Assembly: GCA_026014905.1 (NCBI GenBank)
Contig: JAOZHK010000173.1
Coordinates: 1-21,282, forward strand
DNA: 21,282 bases
Direction of reading: 5' to 3'
From: Candidatus Bathyarchaeota archaeon
GTDB lineage: Archaea; Thermoproteota; Bathyarchaeia; RBG-16-48-13; GCA-020355125
Shown here: positions 1 through 7,090 of the stretch, piece after piece
How positions within the stretch are numbered: the stretch's first letter is position 1
Layout of the letters: every line of letters starts with the position of its first letter
Translations under genes and position numbers: made by a program
Notes under the pieces: model-generated
The model's database searches: none
What the model was told of the DNA's origin: nothing
Seen by the model: the letters and a program-made list of their open reading frames with translations, nothing else

Positions 1-109
1 AGCCCGACAGATTCTACGGGAGAAAGGCGAAGTCACCCTTGATGGGGAAATGTTGAGCGCCATCGATGATTTTGAAACCAAATTAACTGAAGCCCCCCCT
101 CCTAGCTAA
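1..109 (+). CDS. rpsB: C-terminal end of a protein, probably ribosomal protein S2 (partial)
   Basis: An open frame runs in from the left edge (first full codon at base 2) and stops at TAA 107-109. The visible 35 residues begin ARQILREKGEV and end in an acidic, Pro-rich tail, APPPS. Archaeal S2 proteins end in a helix of the type LAR-x-L-x-x-RGE followed by an acidic tail, and in many archaea the S2 gene lies directly upstream of a MEMO gene and the mevalonate genes, which is the order seen here. The call rests on this short tail plus gene order, so it is only moderately secure. Most of the gene lies outside the window. Confidence 0.5.
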   Translation, partial: ARQILREKGEVTLDGEMLSAIDDFETKLTEAPPPS

Positions 110-127
110 TGAGCCATTGTGGAGCGA

Positions 128-982
128 ATGAGCACTAGAATTCGACTCCCATACCGTGCAGGTAGTTTTTATGCAGCTACCTCATCTCGTTTAAATCACG
201 AGTTAGCAAGTTGTTTTGTGCATATTTTTGGTCCCGGAGCCCCCCCGGCCCCAACGAGGCAGAGTCTTACAAAAACTGTCGCCTTAATTAGTCCACATGC
301 AGGGTACATGTATTCGGGCCCCATAGCTGCAACGGGATTTCACTTTGTTGCTGAGGAGGGTCAACCGGAAACTGTCATCATTATCGGACCAAATCATACG
401 GGATATGGCAGTGGCACATCGATAATGATGGAGGGTGTGTGGAGAACCCCGCTGGGAGATATCCAGATTAATTCGCGCGTAGCGTCCGCAATTCAGCGAA
501 ATGCGAGGTATCTCGACATTGATCCAATCGCTCATCGTTATGAACATTCCATTGAAGTTCAGCTTCCATTTCTCCAATATGTGTATGATCAATTCCGATT
601 GGTTCCGATTTGCATGCAGATGCAAGATCTTGAAGTGAGCTGCGATTTAGGAAATGCAATAGCTGACGCGATTGAAGGCCTCAATGTATTAATTATTGCA
701 TCCACGGATTTTTCTCATTATGAGCCCCAGCTGATCGCTGTAAAAAAAGATGAAAAAGCTATAATGGCAATCACTCAACTCGATGAAAAAGCGCTCCAGA
801 ATGTTGTACAAACGTACAATATATCGATGTGCGGTTATGGCCCCGTCTCTGTTGCTATCGTGGCAGCAAAACGGTTAGGAGCTGCTCAAGGGCGTCTTCT
901 TCAATATAAAACAAGTGGGGATATCTCCGAGGATTTCAGCCAAGTTGTTGGATACGCATCCATGGCTTTGGTTAGAGAATGA
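128..982 (+). CDS. MEMO1 family protein
   Basis: MEMO family (AmmeMemoRadiSam system protein B in some annotations), structurally related to class III extradiol dioxygenases; its role in archaea is unresolved. Counting from ATG 128, the N-terminus RLPYRAGSFY matches the family opening. The three residues lining the putative active site are present: His57 in SPHAGYMYSGP, His90 in GPNHTGYG and Cys235 in CGYGPVSVA; ASTDFSHY is also family-typical. The length (284 residues) is normal. I chose ATG 128 because it leaves the usual short leader before the AGSFY motif; a GTG at 119 would add three residues. GGAG at 121-124 lies unusually close to this ATG. The gene follows the probable S2 gene by 18 bases and precedes mevalonate kinase, a linkage common in archaea. 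Confidence 0.9.
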   Translation: MSTRIRLPYRAGSFYAATSSRLNHELASCFVHIFGPGAPPAPTRQSLTKTVALISPHAGYMYSGPIAATGFHFVAEEGQPETVIIIGPNHTGYGSGTSIMMEGVWRTPLGDIQINSRVASAIQRNARYLDIDPIAHRYEHSIEVQLPFLQYVYDQFRLVPICMQMQDLEVSCDLGNAIADAIEGLNVLIIASTDFSHYEPQLIAVKKDEKAIMAITQLDEKALQNVVQTYNISMCGYGPVSVAIVAAKRLGAAQGRLLQYKTSGDISEDFSQVVGYASMALVRE

Positions 983-1008
983 TAATTTTAAATGTTTTAG
1001 CCAAGATA

Positions 1009-1017
1009 CTTTATAGC
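1009..1017 (+). promoter_or_regulatory. Candidate TATA box for the mevalonate operon
   Basis: The 79-base gap between the MEMO gene and mevalonate kinase contains CTTTATAGC, a good archaeal TATA-like element. Transcription would start about 25 bases downstream (near 1037-1040), leaving a short leader that carries the purine-rich ribosome binding site GGGGGA at 1051-1056 before the TTG start at 1062. It would let the lipid-precursor genes be transcribed separately from the ribosomal and MEMO genes. Judged by eye only. Confidence 0.4.
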
Positions 1018-1061
1018 TATCTAAATGTTTGTTTTAAGAAATCCTCGGATGGGGGAAAGTT

Positions 1062-2033
1062 TTGAAGGCACTAGCTACAGCTCCAGGTAAGATCATTCTT
1101 GTGGGAGAACACTTTGTAGTTCATGGAGAATCAGCTATTGTCATGGCCATTAACCGGTATGTTACGGTGGCAGTAGAAGGGCGTTCAGATGAAGTGATCC
1201 ACATTACCTCAGATCTAGGTATTTCAGGTCAGTACGTTCAGAATCATTTTCAAGGTCCAACTCAGCACCAAAAAACGCTAGATCCTATAAAGATATCAAT
1301 TCAAAGCGTCCTAGATGCTTTAAACGAAAAAAAAGGACTTGACGTTCAAATCAGTTCCACGATCCCAGTCGCGGTTGGTCTGGGATCCTCAGGAGCTCTC
1401 GCAGTTGCCACGGTAGCAGCTGTAGGTCGATATTTTAATCACGAGTTTCGAGCTGAAGAACTGCTGAAATTATCTCTTAATGCTGAACGATATGTTCATG
1501 TCAATCCCTCTGGAGTAGATCAGGCGATCTCAACCCATGGCGGAGTAATCATCTATAATAAAAAGATAGGTTTAACTCAGCTAGAAGCCCCCTCACCAAT
1601 CCCTATCGTAATAGGCAATACAGGAATTGAACGAAATACAGGACAACTTGTGGATAAAGTAAGAAGGCTAAAACAGCAATATCCACAAACATTGGATCCG
1701 ATCTTCCAATCAGCTGGCAAGCTCTCATTGAAAGCGATACACGCGTTACAACAAAGCAACATAACAAGTCTCGGCAACCTCATGAATATCAATCAGGGAT
1801 TACTCGTTGCAATTGGCGTATCTCATGAAGCTTTGGATCGACTTGTACATATCGCGAAACATAATGGCGCTCTAGGTGCAAAATTAACTGGAGCAGGAGG
1901 CGGCGGTTGCATGATTGCTCTCGTTACCCAAGAACAAAGCAACCACATCGCTGAAAAACTCCACCAAGCCGGCGCTACATCAATAATCGCTGAAAAAGTG
2001 GATACCGGGGTGTGTAGTTGGATCAGCGAGTGA
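1062..2033 (+). CDS. mvk: Mevalonate kinase
   Basis: GHMP-superfamily kinase that phosphorylates mevalonate to 5-phosphomevalonate in isoprenoid lipid synthesis (cytoplasm). The N-terminus KALATAPGKIILVGEHFVVHG is the mevalonate kinase signature. The glycine-rich ATP loop is IPVAVGLGSSGALAVA (GLGSSGA at 106-112), the catalytic Asp is D153 in SGVDQAIS, and the C-terminal GHMP motif is KLTGAGGGGCMIAL. At 323 residues it has the usual archaeal length. The start is TTG, supported by GGGGGA five bases upstream and by the fit of the first residues to the family. It is the first gene of a tight cluster with isopentenyl phosphate kinase, IPP isomerase and prenyl synthase, so function and context agree. 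Confidence 0.95.
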   Translation: MKALATAPGKIILVGEHFVVHGESAIVMAINRYVTVAVEGRSDEVIHITSDLGISGQYVQNHFQGPTQHQKTLDPIKISIQSVLDALNEKKGLDVQISSTIPVAVGLGSSGALAVATVAAVGRYFNHEFRAEELLKLSLNAERYVHVNPSGVDQAISTHGGVIIYNKKIGLTQLEAPSPIPIVIGNTGIERNTGQLVDKVRRLKQQYPQTLDPIFQSAGKLSLKAIHALQQSNITSLGNLMNINQGLLVAIGVSHEALDRLVHIAKHNGALGAKLTGAGGGGCMIALVTQEQSNHIAEKLHQAGATSIIAEKVDTGVCSWISE

Positions 2034-2821
2034 CCCCTATTATTGTGAAAATAGGGGGTAGCGTAATCACTCATAAAGACAGAAATGCAACAGCAAATCA
2101 CCGCGCTATCCAACGATTAGCAGCTGAAATCGCCAGGGCTCACCAAGAACCCCTCATTATTATTCATGGAGGAGGCTCATTTGGACACCCCCTCGCCAAG
2201 CAATATCAACTCGCGGAAGGTTATCAACGAGACACGCAACTTCTGGGAGTATCAAAGACACGTCAAGCAATGATGACATTAAACAAATTACTGATTGATT
2301 CTCTCATTTGTAATAACGTTCCAGCGGTCTCAATCCAACCTTCATCATGTGTACTCACAAAGAATAAGCGGATTAATGAATTTTATACAAGCCCAATTGA
2401 TCAAGTACTTAAACAGCGAATGATACCTGTCCTATTTGGAGACGTAGTACCTGATCTCGCGATTGGCTTCACAATTCTCTCTGGAGACCAGATTATGGCT
2501 GAGTTAGCGACTCGTTTCCATGCCACCAACGTGATTGCTGGTGTGGATGTTGATGGCGTATTCACGGACAATCCAAAGATCAATCCTCACGCAACACTCA
2601 TCCAAAAATTGACATTAAAGGAACTAAATACCACGCTGGAAGGTATCGGCAAAGCTAATAGTATCGATGTGACTGGGGGAATGCATGGAAAAATGGTGGA
2701 ATTGATCCCTGTGATTAAACAAGGTGCAACTGTTACGATCGTAAACGCGCTAAAAGCGAACCGTGTAACCCAGGCATTACTGGGAGTCGACGTGATTGGT
2801 ACCCAAATTACTCGGAAGTAA
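2030..2821 (+). CDS. ipk: Isopentenyl phosphate kinase
   Basis: Amino-acid-kinase-fold enzyme that phosphorylates isopentenyl phosphate to isopentenyl diphosphate, the last step of the alternative (archaeal) mevalonate route. The opening PIIVKIGGSVITHKD is the kinase's Lys and glycine loop, and IIHGGGSFGHPLAKQY carries the glycine-rich loop and the His after GSFG that distinguishes this enzyme from carbamate and aspartate kinases. VIAGVDVDGVFTDNP is the nucleotide-binding region, and TGGMHGKM is the conserved late motif. I start it at GTG 2030, whose GTGA overlaps the TGA of mevalonate kinase (4-base overlap, translational coupling); a TTG at 2018 would add four residues. Final length is 263 residues, typical of the family. 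Confidence 0.93.
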   Translation: MTPIIVKIGGSVITHKDRNATANHRAIQRLAAEIARAHQEPLIIIHGGGSFGHPLAKQYQLAEGYQRDTQLLGVSKTRQAMMTLNKLLIDSLICNNVPAVSIQPSSCVLTKNKRINEFYTSPIDQVLKQRMIPVLFGDVVPDLAIGFTILSGDQIMAELATRFHATNVIAGVDVDGVFTDNPKINPHATLIQKLTLKELNTTLEGIGKANSIDVTGGMHGKMVELIPVIKQGATVTIVNALKANRVTQALLGVDVIGTQITRK

Positions 2822-2827
2822 AGCATC

Positions 2828-3919
2828 ATGACAGAAACAGATCTTAGAAAAGAAGATCATATCCAAATCTGTCTTGAAAAGAAAGTGCAAGCTCAATTAA
2901 CCACGACAGGCCTTGAAGATGTTCACTTTATACATCGATGCCTTCCTGAAACATCATTTGAAAACATTCAGTTAACCGCGCCTTTGTTTGATCATGCCCT
3001 CTCAGCACCCATTATCATCGAAGCAATGACTGGAGGAACAAAAAAATCCGCCCACATTAACGCAGTCTTAGCAGAAGCAGCAGAAAAATTCAATATCGCG
3101 ATGGGTGTAGGAAGTCAACGCGTGACCATTGAAAACCCAGAGACAGCATATTCCTTCAAGATTGTACGAGAAAAAGCCCCTAACGCGTTCATCATGGCGA
3201 ACGTAGGTGCCCCTCAACTGAAAGAATATACTTTAACCCATATCAATCAAGCGATTGACATGATTAAAGCCAACGCTTTAATGATTCATCTTAATCCACT
3301 CCAGGAGACCATTCAACCAGAAGGAGAACCGCAATATACTGATCTCTTAGAGAAAATCCAGCAAGTAGCAACCTCGATTTCAATTCCAATTATTATAAAA
3401 GAAACTGGAGCAGGAATTGCATCTGAGGAGGCTATAAAGTTACATGCAGCTGGAATTCAAGGCCTCGATGTTGCAGGAGCAGGTGGGACTAGTTGGTCAG
3501 CTGTCGAAACTCACCGTGCAAAACTCCGTAACGACATCATGCATGAACAGCTTGGAATAACCTTTTGGGATTGGGGAATTCCCACTGCAGTGAGTATCGT
3601 GGAAGCCAGTTTATGCACTCCGTTAACAATTATCGGTTCAGGTGGATTGAGGACGGGTTTAGACGTAGCAAAAGTCATTGCATTGGGAGCGCATGTTGCG
3701 GGAATAGCTCAACCATTCCTGAAAGCTGCTCTCACCAATGACGTGGAGACCGTAATAGAGCAAATAATTGTAGAGTTAAAAACCGCTATGTTCTTAGTCG
3801 GAGCACGATCGATCCCTGAACTTCAATCAAAGTCACTCGTCATTGTGGGTAAAACTGCTCAATGGTTAACAGCGCGAGGATTTGATGTGAATCAATTTGC
3901 TAGAAGGACAATCAAATGA
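2828..3919 (+). CDS. fni: Type 2 isopentenyl-diphosphate delta-isomerase (FMN-dependent)
   Basis: Interconverts IPP and DMAPP using reduced FMN and NADPH; TIM-barrel fold. The N-terminal RKEDHIQICL is the diagnostic R-K-x-D-H-I substrate-binding motif. EAMTGGTKKS and IAMGVGSQRV are FMN and phosphate loops. HLNPLQE holds the conserved Gln region, IIIKETGAGI the flavin-interacting Lys, and the C-terminal GSGGLRTGLDVAKVIALGA the phosphate-binding loop. The length, 363 residues, is normal. It starts six bases after isopentenyl phosphate kinase stops and shares an ATGA overlap with the prenyl synthase, so the genes are likely co-translated. It supplies both C5 units for the next enzyme. Confidence 0.95.
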   Translation: MTETDLRKEDHIQICLEKKVQAQLTTTGLEDVHFIHRCLPETSFENIQLTAPLFDHALSAPIIIEAMTGGTKKSAHINAVLAEAAEKFNIAMGVGSQRVTIENPETAYSFKIVREKAPNAFIMANVGAPQLKEYTLTHINQAIDMIKANALMIHLNPLQETIQPEGEPQYTDLLEKIQQVATSISIPIIIKETGAGIASEEAIKLHAAGIQGLDVAGAGGTSWSAVETHRAKLRNDIMHEQLGITFWDWGIPTAVSIVEASLCTPLTIIGSGGLRTGLDVAKVIALGAHVAGIAQPFLKAALTNDVETVIEQIIVELKTAMFLVGARSIPELQSKSLVIVGKTAQWLTARGFDVNQFARRTIK

Positions 3920-4920
3920 CAGAAACATTAGTAACTGCCATAAAAACGGTGGCAACACAGGTCAATCAAACGATCATGGATATGTTTGAACATAAACCCA
4001 AGTACCAAGAACTCTATGATGCTTCCCAACATCTTATTAAAGCCGGAGGAAAACGAGTCCGCCCCTTCATAGCGATAATGGCCACAGAAGCGGTGGGCGG
4101 AAACCGTCTCCAGGCGCTCCCCGTTGCTGCATCAATGGAGCTTCTGCACTGCTTCACACTTGTCCACGACGATATCATGGATCGCGATGATAAACGACGT
4201 GGCGTACCAACCGTACATACCATTTGGGGAATTCCATTAGCGATCCTCGTGGGTGACATCCTTTATGCAAAAGCCTATGCAGCCGCCCTAACAAGTCAAA
4301 ATCTCCAATTGATCTCCCCTGCACGGCTTTTACAAATCCTGAATATTATGACAGAAACCACGATTGCTATCTGTGAAGGGCAGACGCAAGATATGCAATT
4401 CGAAGAGCGCCAGGTTATCTCTGAAAATGATTATTTTGAGATGATCGGCAAAAAAACTGCAGTACTTCTCAAGTCTTCCGCTCAAGCGGGAGCATTAATT
4501 GGAGGAGGGACACAAGACGAAATACGCCATCTGGGGCGTTTTGCCTATTCATCGGGTCTCGCATTCCAAATTATTGATGACATTCTCGGATTGACGGCTT
4601 CTGAAGCGACTCTCGGGAAACCAATTGGGAGCGATATTCGTGAGGGCAAAAAGACATTGATCATGATCCACGCACAAGCACACGCAACACCTACTCAACA
4701 ACGTCAACTGGATAGCATTCTTGGGAAAAAACAGGCTTCTGAGTCTCAAATGCAGTCTATTCTTGATCTGGTGAAAGAGCTCGGATCGCTTGATTACGCT
4801 TCCATGCACGCACGTCAACTGATTACGCAAGCAAAAGAAGAGCTTCAACCTTTTCAAGACACACCAGCGAAAACCTACTTGTTAAGCCTCGCGGACTATA
4901 TCATAGATCGAAAATATTAG
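3916..4920 (+). CDS. idsA: Geranylgeranyl diphosphate synthase (short-chain trans-prenyltransferase)
   Basis: Condenses DMAPP with IPP to make the C20 diphosphate used for archaeol and tetraether lipids. KAGGKRVRPF is the IPP-binding region; the first aspartate-rich motif is DDIMD at 85-89, followed by DRDDKRRG; the second is DDILG at 221-225, followed by GKPIGSDIREGKKT. The fifth residue before the first motif is Phe80 (CFTLVHDD). An aromatic residue at that place is the chain-length determinant of archaeal type I GGPP synthases, so a C20 product is likely, although neighbouring lengths cannot be excluded. The ATG overlaps the fni stop as ATGA. Length, 334 residues, is ordinary. Confidence 0.92.
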   Translation: MTETLVTAIKTVATQVNQTIMDMFEHKPKYQELYDASQHLIKAGGKRVRPFIAIMATEAVGGNRLQALPVAASMELLHCFTLVHDDIMDRDDKRRGVPTVHTIWGIPLAILVGDILYAKAYAAALTSQNLQLISPARLLQILNIMTETTIAICEGQTQDMQFEERQVISENDYFEMIGKKTAVLLKSSAQAGALIGGGTQDEIRHLGRFAYSSGLAFQIIDDILGLTASEATLGKPIGSDIREGKKTLIMIHAQAHATPTQQRQLDSILGKKQASESQMQSILDLVKELGSLDYASMHARQLITQAKEELQPFQDTPAKTYLLSLADYIIDRKY

Positions 4921-4943
4921 CATAGAATGCTTGATTACTCCAT

Positions 4944-4951
4944 GCTTATAT
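4944..4951 (+). promoter_or_regulatory. Candidate TATA box for gltX, near-leaderless transcript
   Basis: The 61-base gap between the prenyl synthase and gltX contains CTTATATT. Transcription starting about 25 bases downstream would begin near 4975, only a few bases before ATG 4982, and no Shine-Dalgarno is seen before that ATG. This fits a near-leaderless transcript and argues against the upstream TTG at 4931. It is a by-eye assignment; gltX could instead be read from the operon promoter. Confidence 0.3.
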
Positions 4952-4981
4952 TCAATCAGTTACCCAATATTATCGTCATCA

Positions 4982-6637
4982 ATGGACCCTGTAATCGTTA
5001 GACATGCCTTAATCAATGCTATTCAGCATAATGGACATGCTGAGTTTAAAGCAGTTTTAGGAAGAATAATCGCTGAAGACCCTCAATTTCGCTCTCGTAT
5101 CAGAGAGCTGATCCCCCAAATCCAAAGCATACTCAATGAAATCAATTCTTGGGGATATGAAAAACAACTCGCCCAGATACAGGCCCTCGGGATTACGATT
5201 GAGAAGAAAGAAAAGCCTCAGGGACTTCCCGCACTACCTCAGGCCGAAACAGGGAAAGTTGTGATGAGATTAGCCCCCTATCCCTCGGGACCATTACACA
5301 TCGGCAATGCACGGATGGTGCTTCTCAACGACGAGTATGTAAAACGATATCACGGTAAATTACTGCTAGTAATGGATGATACCATAGGCTCCGAGGCTAA
5401 ACACGTCATCCCCAATGCGTATTCCATGATCCTTGAGGGTTTAACATGGCTGGGAGTCGAGCATAGTGAACCAATCTACAAATCCAATCGACTCAAGATT
5501 TTTTACAAATATGCAAAACGCCTGATATCCGAGAATCATGCCTACGTCTGTGACTGCCCCCGCACGGCGATGACTCAGAATCGTGCCTCAGGCATCGAAT
5601 GCCCCTGCCGCGATCTCAGCATCACAGAAAACCTCATTCGATGGAATGGAATGCTCAAGGGCCACTATCAAGAAGGGGAAGCAGTTGTCAGGTTAAAAAC
5701 CGACATGCAACACCCCAATCCAGCATTTCGCGACCGAGTGCTACTAAGAATCTCAGAACGAACGCACCCACGCGTAGGAACCCAGTATCGAGTGTGGCCA
5801 TTACTCGAATTTTCATGGGCCATTGATGATCATCTTTTAGGCATGACACATATTCTACGAGGTAAAGATCTGATCATCGAAGATTTAATGGAGAAAGATA
5901 TCTGGCAGAAACTGGGATGGAATGCACCAGAATTTATCCATTACGGTATGCTCCGAATCAAGGAAGCAAAACTGAGCAAAAGTGCAGCCCGACACGCAAT
6001 CGAGCAGGGCAAAATGAAAGGCTGGGATGATCCTCAAACGTGGAGCCTTCAAGCACTACGAAAACGAGGCATCCACCCTGACGCGATCCGTGCTTTTATC
6101 GTGAAAATGGGACTTAGCATGAATGATGTCAATTTACCCGCTGATATTTTATATGCTGAAAATCGCAAAATCATCGATTCATCAGCGAATCGATATTTTG
6201 TAGTCATGAATCCTAAGCGCATTATGCTCAATGACCAGACACAGCTGAAGCCGATATATGCACCACGGCATCCTGAATTCCCAGCGAAAGGTCAACGAGA
6301 AATTCCAGTTGACAACACGATCTACATCGACCAACGTGATTGGCAGAAGCATCACGGAGAGACTGTACGTTTAATGAATTTCTGTACTATCCAATTAAAC
6401 GAAACAGCAGACAGCGTTACCCGAGACCAGAACGAAAAGCATCCAATAATCCAATGGGTCTCAGAACCTCATAAGCAAGTTCAGATAGTGATGCCTGATG
6501 CCTCTATCCATCAAGCAATAGCAGAACCAATGATCCAAGAAGTAGCCAATGGAGAAGTGGTCCAACTCATCCGTATTGGTTTTAGTGGAGCAAACTGGGA
6601 AGAAGGACAATTGACCTTCTATTTTGCCCATCGATAA
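4982..6637 (+). CDS. gltX: Glutamyl-tRNA synthetase (archaeal type)
   Basis: Class I synthetase that charges tRNA-Glu. From ATG 4982 the protein has 551 residues and opens like archaeal GluRS (DPVIVRHALINAIQHNG, then EFKAVLGRI). The ATP-site signature is PYPSGPLHIGNARM, in which the classical HIGH reads HIGN (106-109), and the second signature is KLSKS (330-334). Paired cysteines (CDC about 180, CPC about 200) look like the zinc-site insertion of archaeal GluRS. A TTG at 4931 would add 17 residues that do not resemble the family, so ATG 4982 is preferred. It closes the lipid-precursor gene run, as GluRS does in several archaea. The gene is complete, with a beta-barrel anticodon domain expected at the C-terminus. 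Confidence 0.93.
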   Translation: MDPVIVRHALINAIQHNGHAEFKAVLGRIIAEDPQFRSRIRELIPQIQSILNEINSWGYEKQLAQIQALGITIEKKEKPQGLPALPQAETGKVVMRLAPYPSGPLHIGNARMVLLNDEYVKRYHGKLLLVMDDTIGSEAKHVIPNAYSMILEGLTWLGVEHSEPIYKSNRLKIFYKYAKRLISENHAYVCDCPRTAMTQNRASGIECPCRDLSITENLIRWNGMLKGHYQEGEAVVRLKTDMQHPNPAFRDRVLLRISERTHPRVGTQYRVWPLLEFSWAIDDHLLGMTHILRGKDLIIEDLMEKDIWQKLGWNAPEFIHYGMLRIKEAKLSKSAARHAIEQGKMKGWDDPQTWSLQALRKRGIHPDAIRAFIVKMGLSMNDVNLPADILYAENRKIIDSSANRYFVVMNPKRIMLNDQTQLKPIYAPRHPEFPAKGQREIPVDNTIYIDQRDWQKHHGETVRLMNFCTIQLNETADSVTRDQNEKHPIIQWVSEPHKQVQIVMPDASIHQAIAEPMIQEVANGEVVQLIRIGFSGANWEEGQLTFYFAHR

Positions 6638-6677
6638 AATATACTGTTTCTTGAGGGTATAACAAACCAAGCTTGTA

Positions 6678-6833
6678 TTATTTTTTAGAATATTTCTTTA
6701 GTGCAAGATTAATGTACTGATATTCTAATTGCACAAGTTTCTGATATTCAGCTGTTGATAATTGTTGTGCGAGAAAAAGCATGAATTGAGCAACACCGAT
6801 TCGTTCACGAGCGGATTTGAGAGGAGCCTGCAA
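6678..6833 (-). CDS. Small hypothetical protein (51 residues, doubtful)
   Basis: On the minus strand a frame runs from TTG 6833 to TAA 6678-6680. It encodes an amphipathic, probably all-helical peptide with the stretch KSARERIGVAQFMLFLAQQ followed by Leu/Tyr/Gln-rich sequence and a lysine-rich end, ALKKYSKK. The composition is protein-like rather than random. An in-frame TAA lies just upstream, so the gene cannot extend further. The start is weak: AAGGA stands 12 bases before the TTG but six before an ATT two codons earlier. It is convergent with gltX (40 bases between stops). I do not recognise the family; it may be a real small gene, the relic of a longer one, or chance. Confidence 0.35.
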   Translation of the reverse strand: MQAPLKSARERIGVAQFMLFLAQQLSTAEYQKLVQLEYQYINLALKKYSKK

Positions 6834-7041
6834 TTTAATGGTGGTTCCTTAAGCGTTAATTAGAAAAGAATGTAGTGACAAGTGATAATTTTCTTATGAA
6901 TCCAGGATACAAAGTGTAGATTGACATTCGTAATCTGGAGATAAAATATACACGCGCGTAATTCACTTCATGATGTGGCAATCCAAGTTATTGATCTCAT
7001 TAGCAGACTTGTATTCGAACAATAGATTCATGCATATCGGG

Positions 7042-7050
7042 TATTTAATA
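7042..7050 (+). promoter_or_regulatory. Candidate TATA box for the aldehyde oxidoreductase cluster
   Basis: TATTTAATA lies 41 bases before the GTG start at 7091. A start site about 25 bases downstream (near 7072) would give a leader of about 20 bases with no clear Shine-Dalgarno. It is the best TATA-like match in the last 100 bases of the gap, but remains a visual call. Confidence 0.35.
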
Positions 7051-7090
7051 ACTCAGCACACGTATTATTATGAATACACGAAACTAAACG

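Larger units (their letters stand above)
6638..7090. other. Gene-poor intergenic stretch
   Basis: These 453 bases lie between gltX and the aldehyde oxidoreductase gene and contain no convincing long gene. The left part holds a doubtful 51-residue minus-strand ORF (listed separately). The middle (about 6840-7030) is AT-rich; it has TATA-like runs near 6940-6950 and a weak imperfect inverted repeat around 6901-6939 (TCCAG / CTGGA). The right end carries the probable promoter of the oxidoreductase. I see no tRNA, CRISPR or insertion-sequence ends. Confidence 0.6.

Noticed and set aside
6901..6939. Imperfect inverted repeat TCCAG ... CTGGA with a nested AGATT/AATCT
   Set aside because: The two stems overlap and neither exceeds five pairs; too weak to call a structured RNA.
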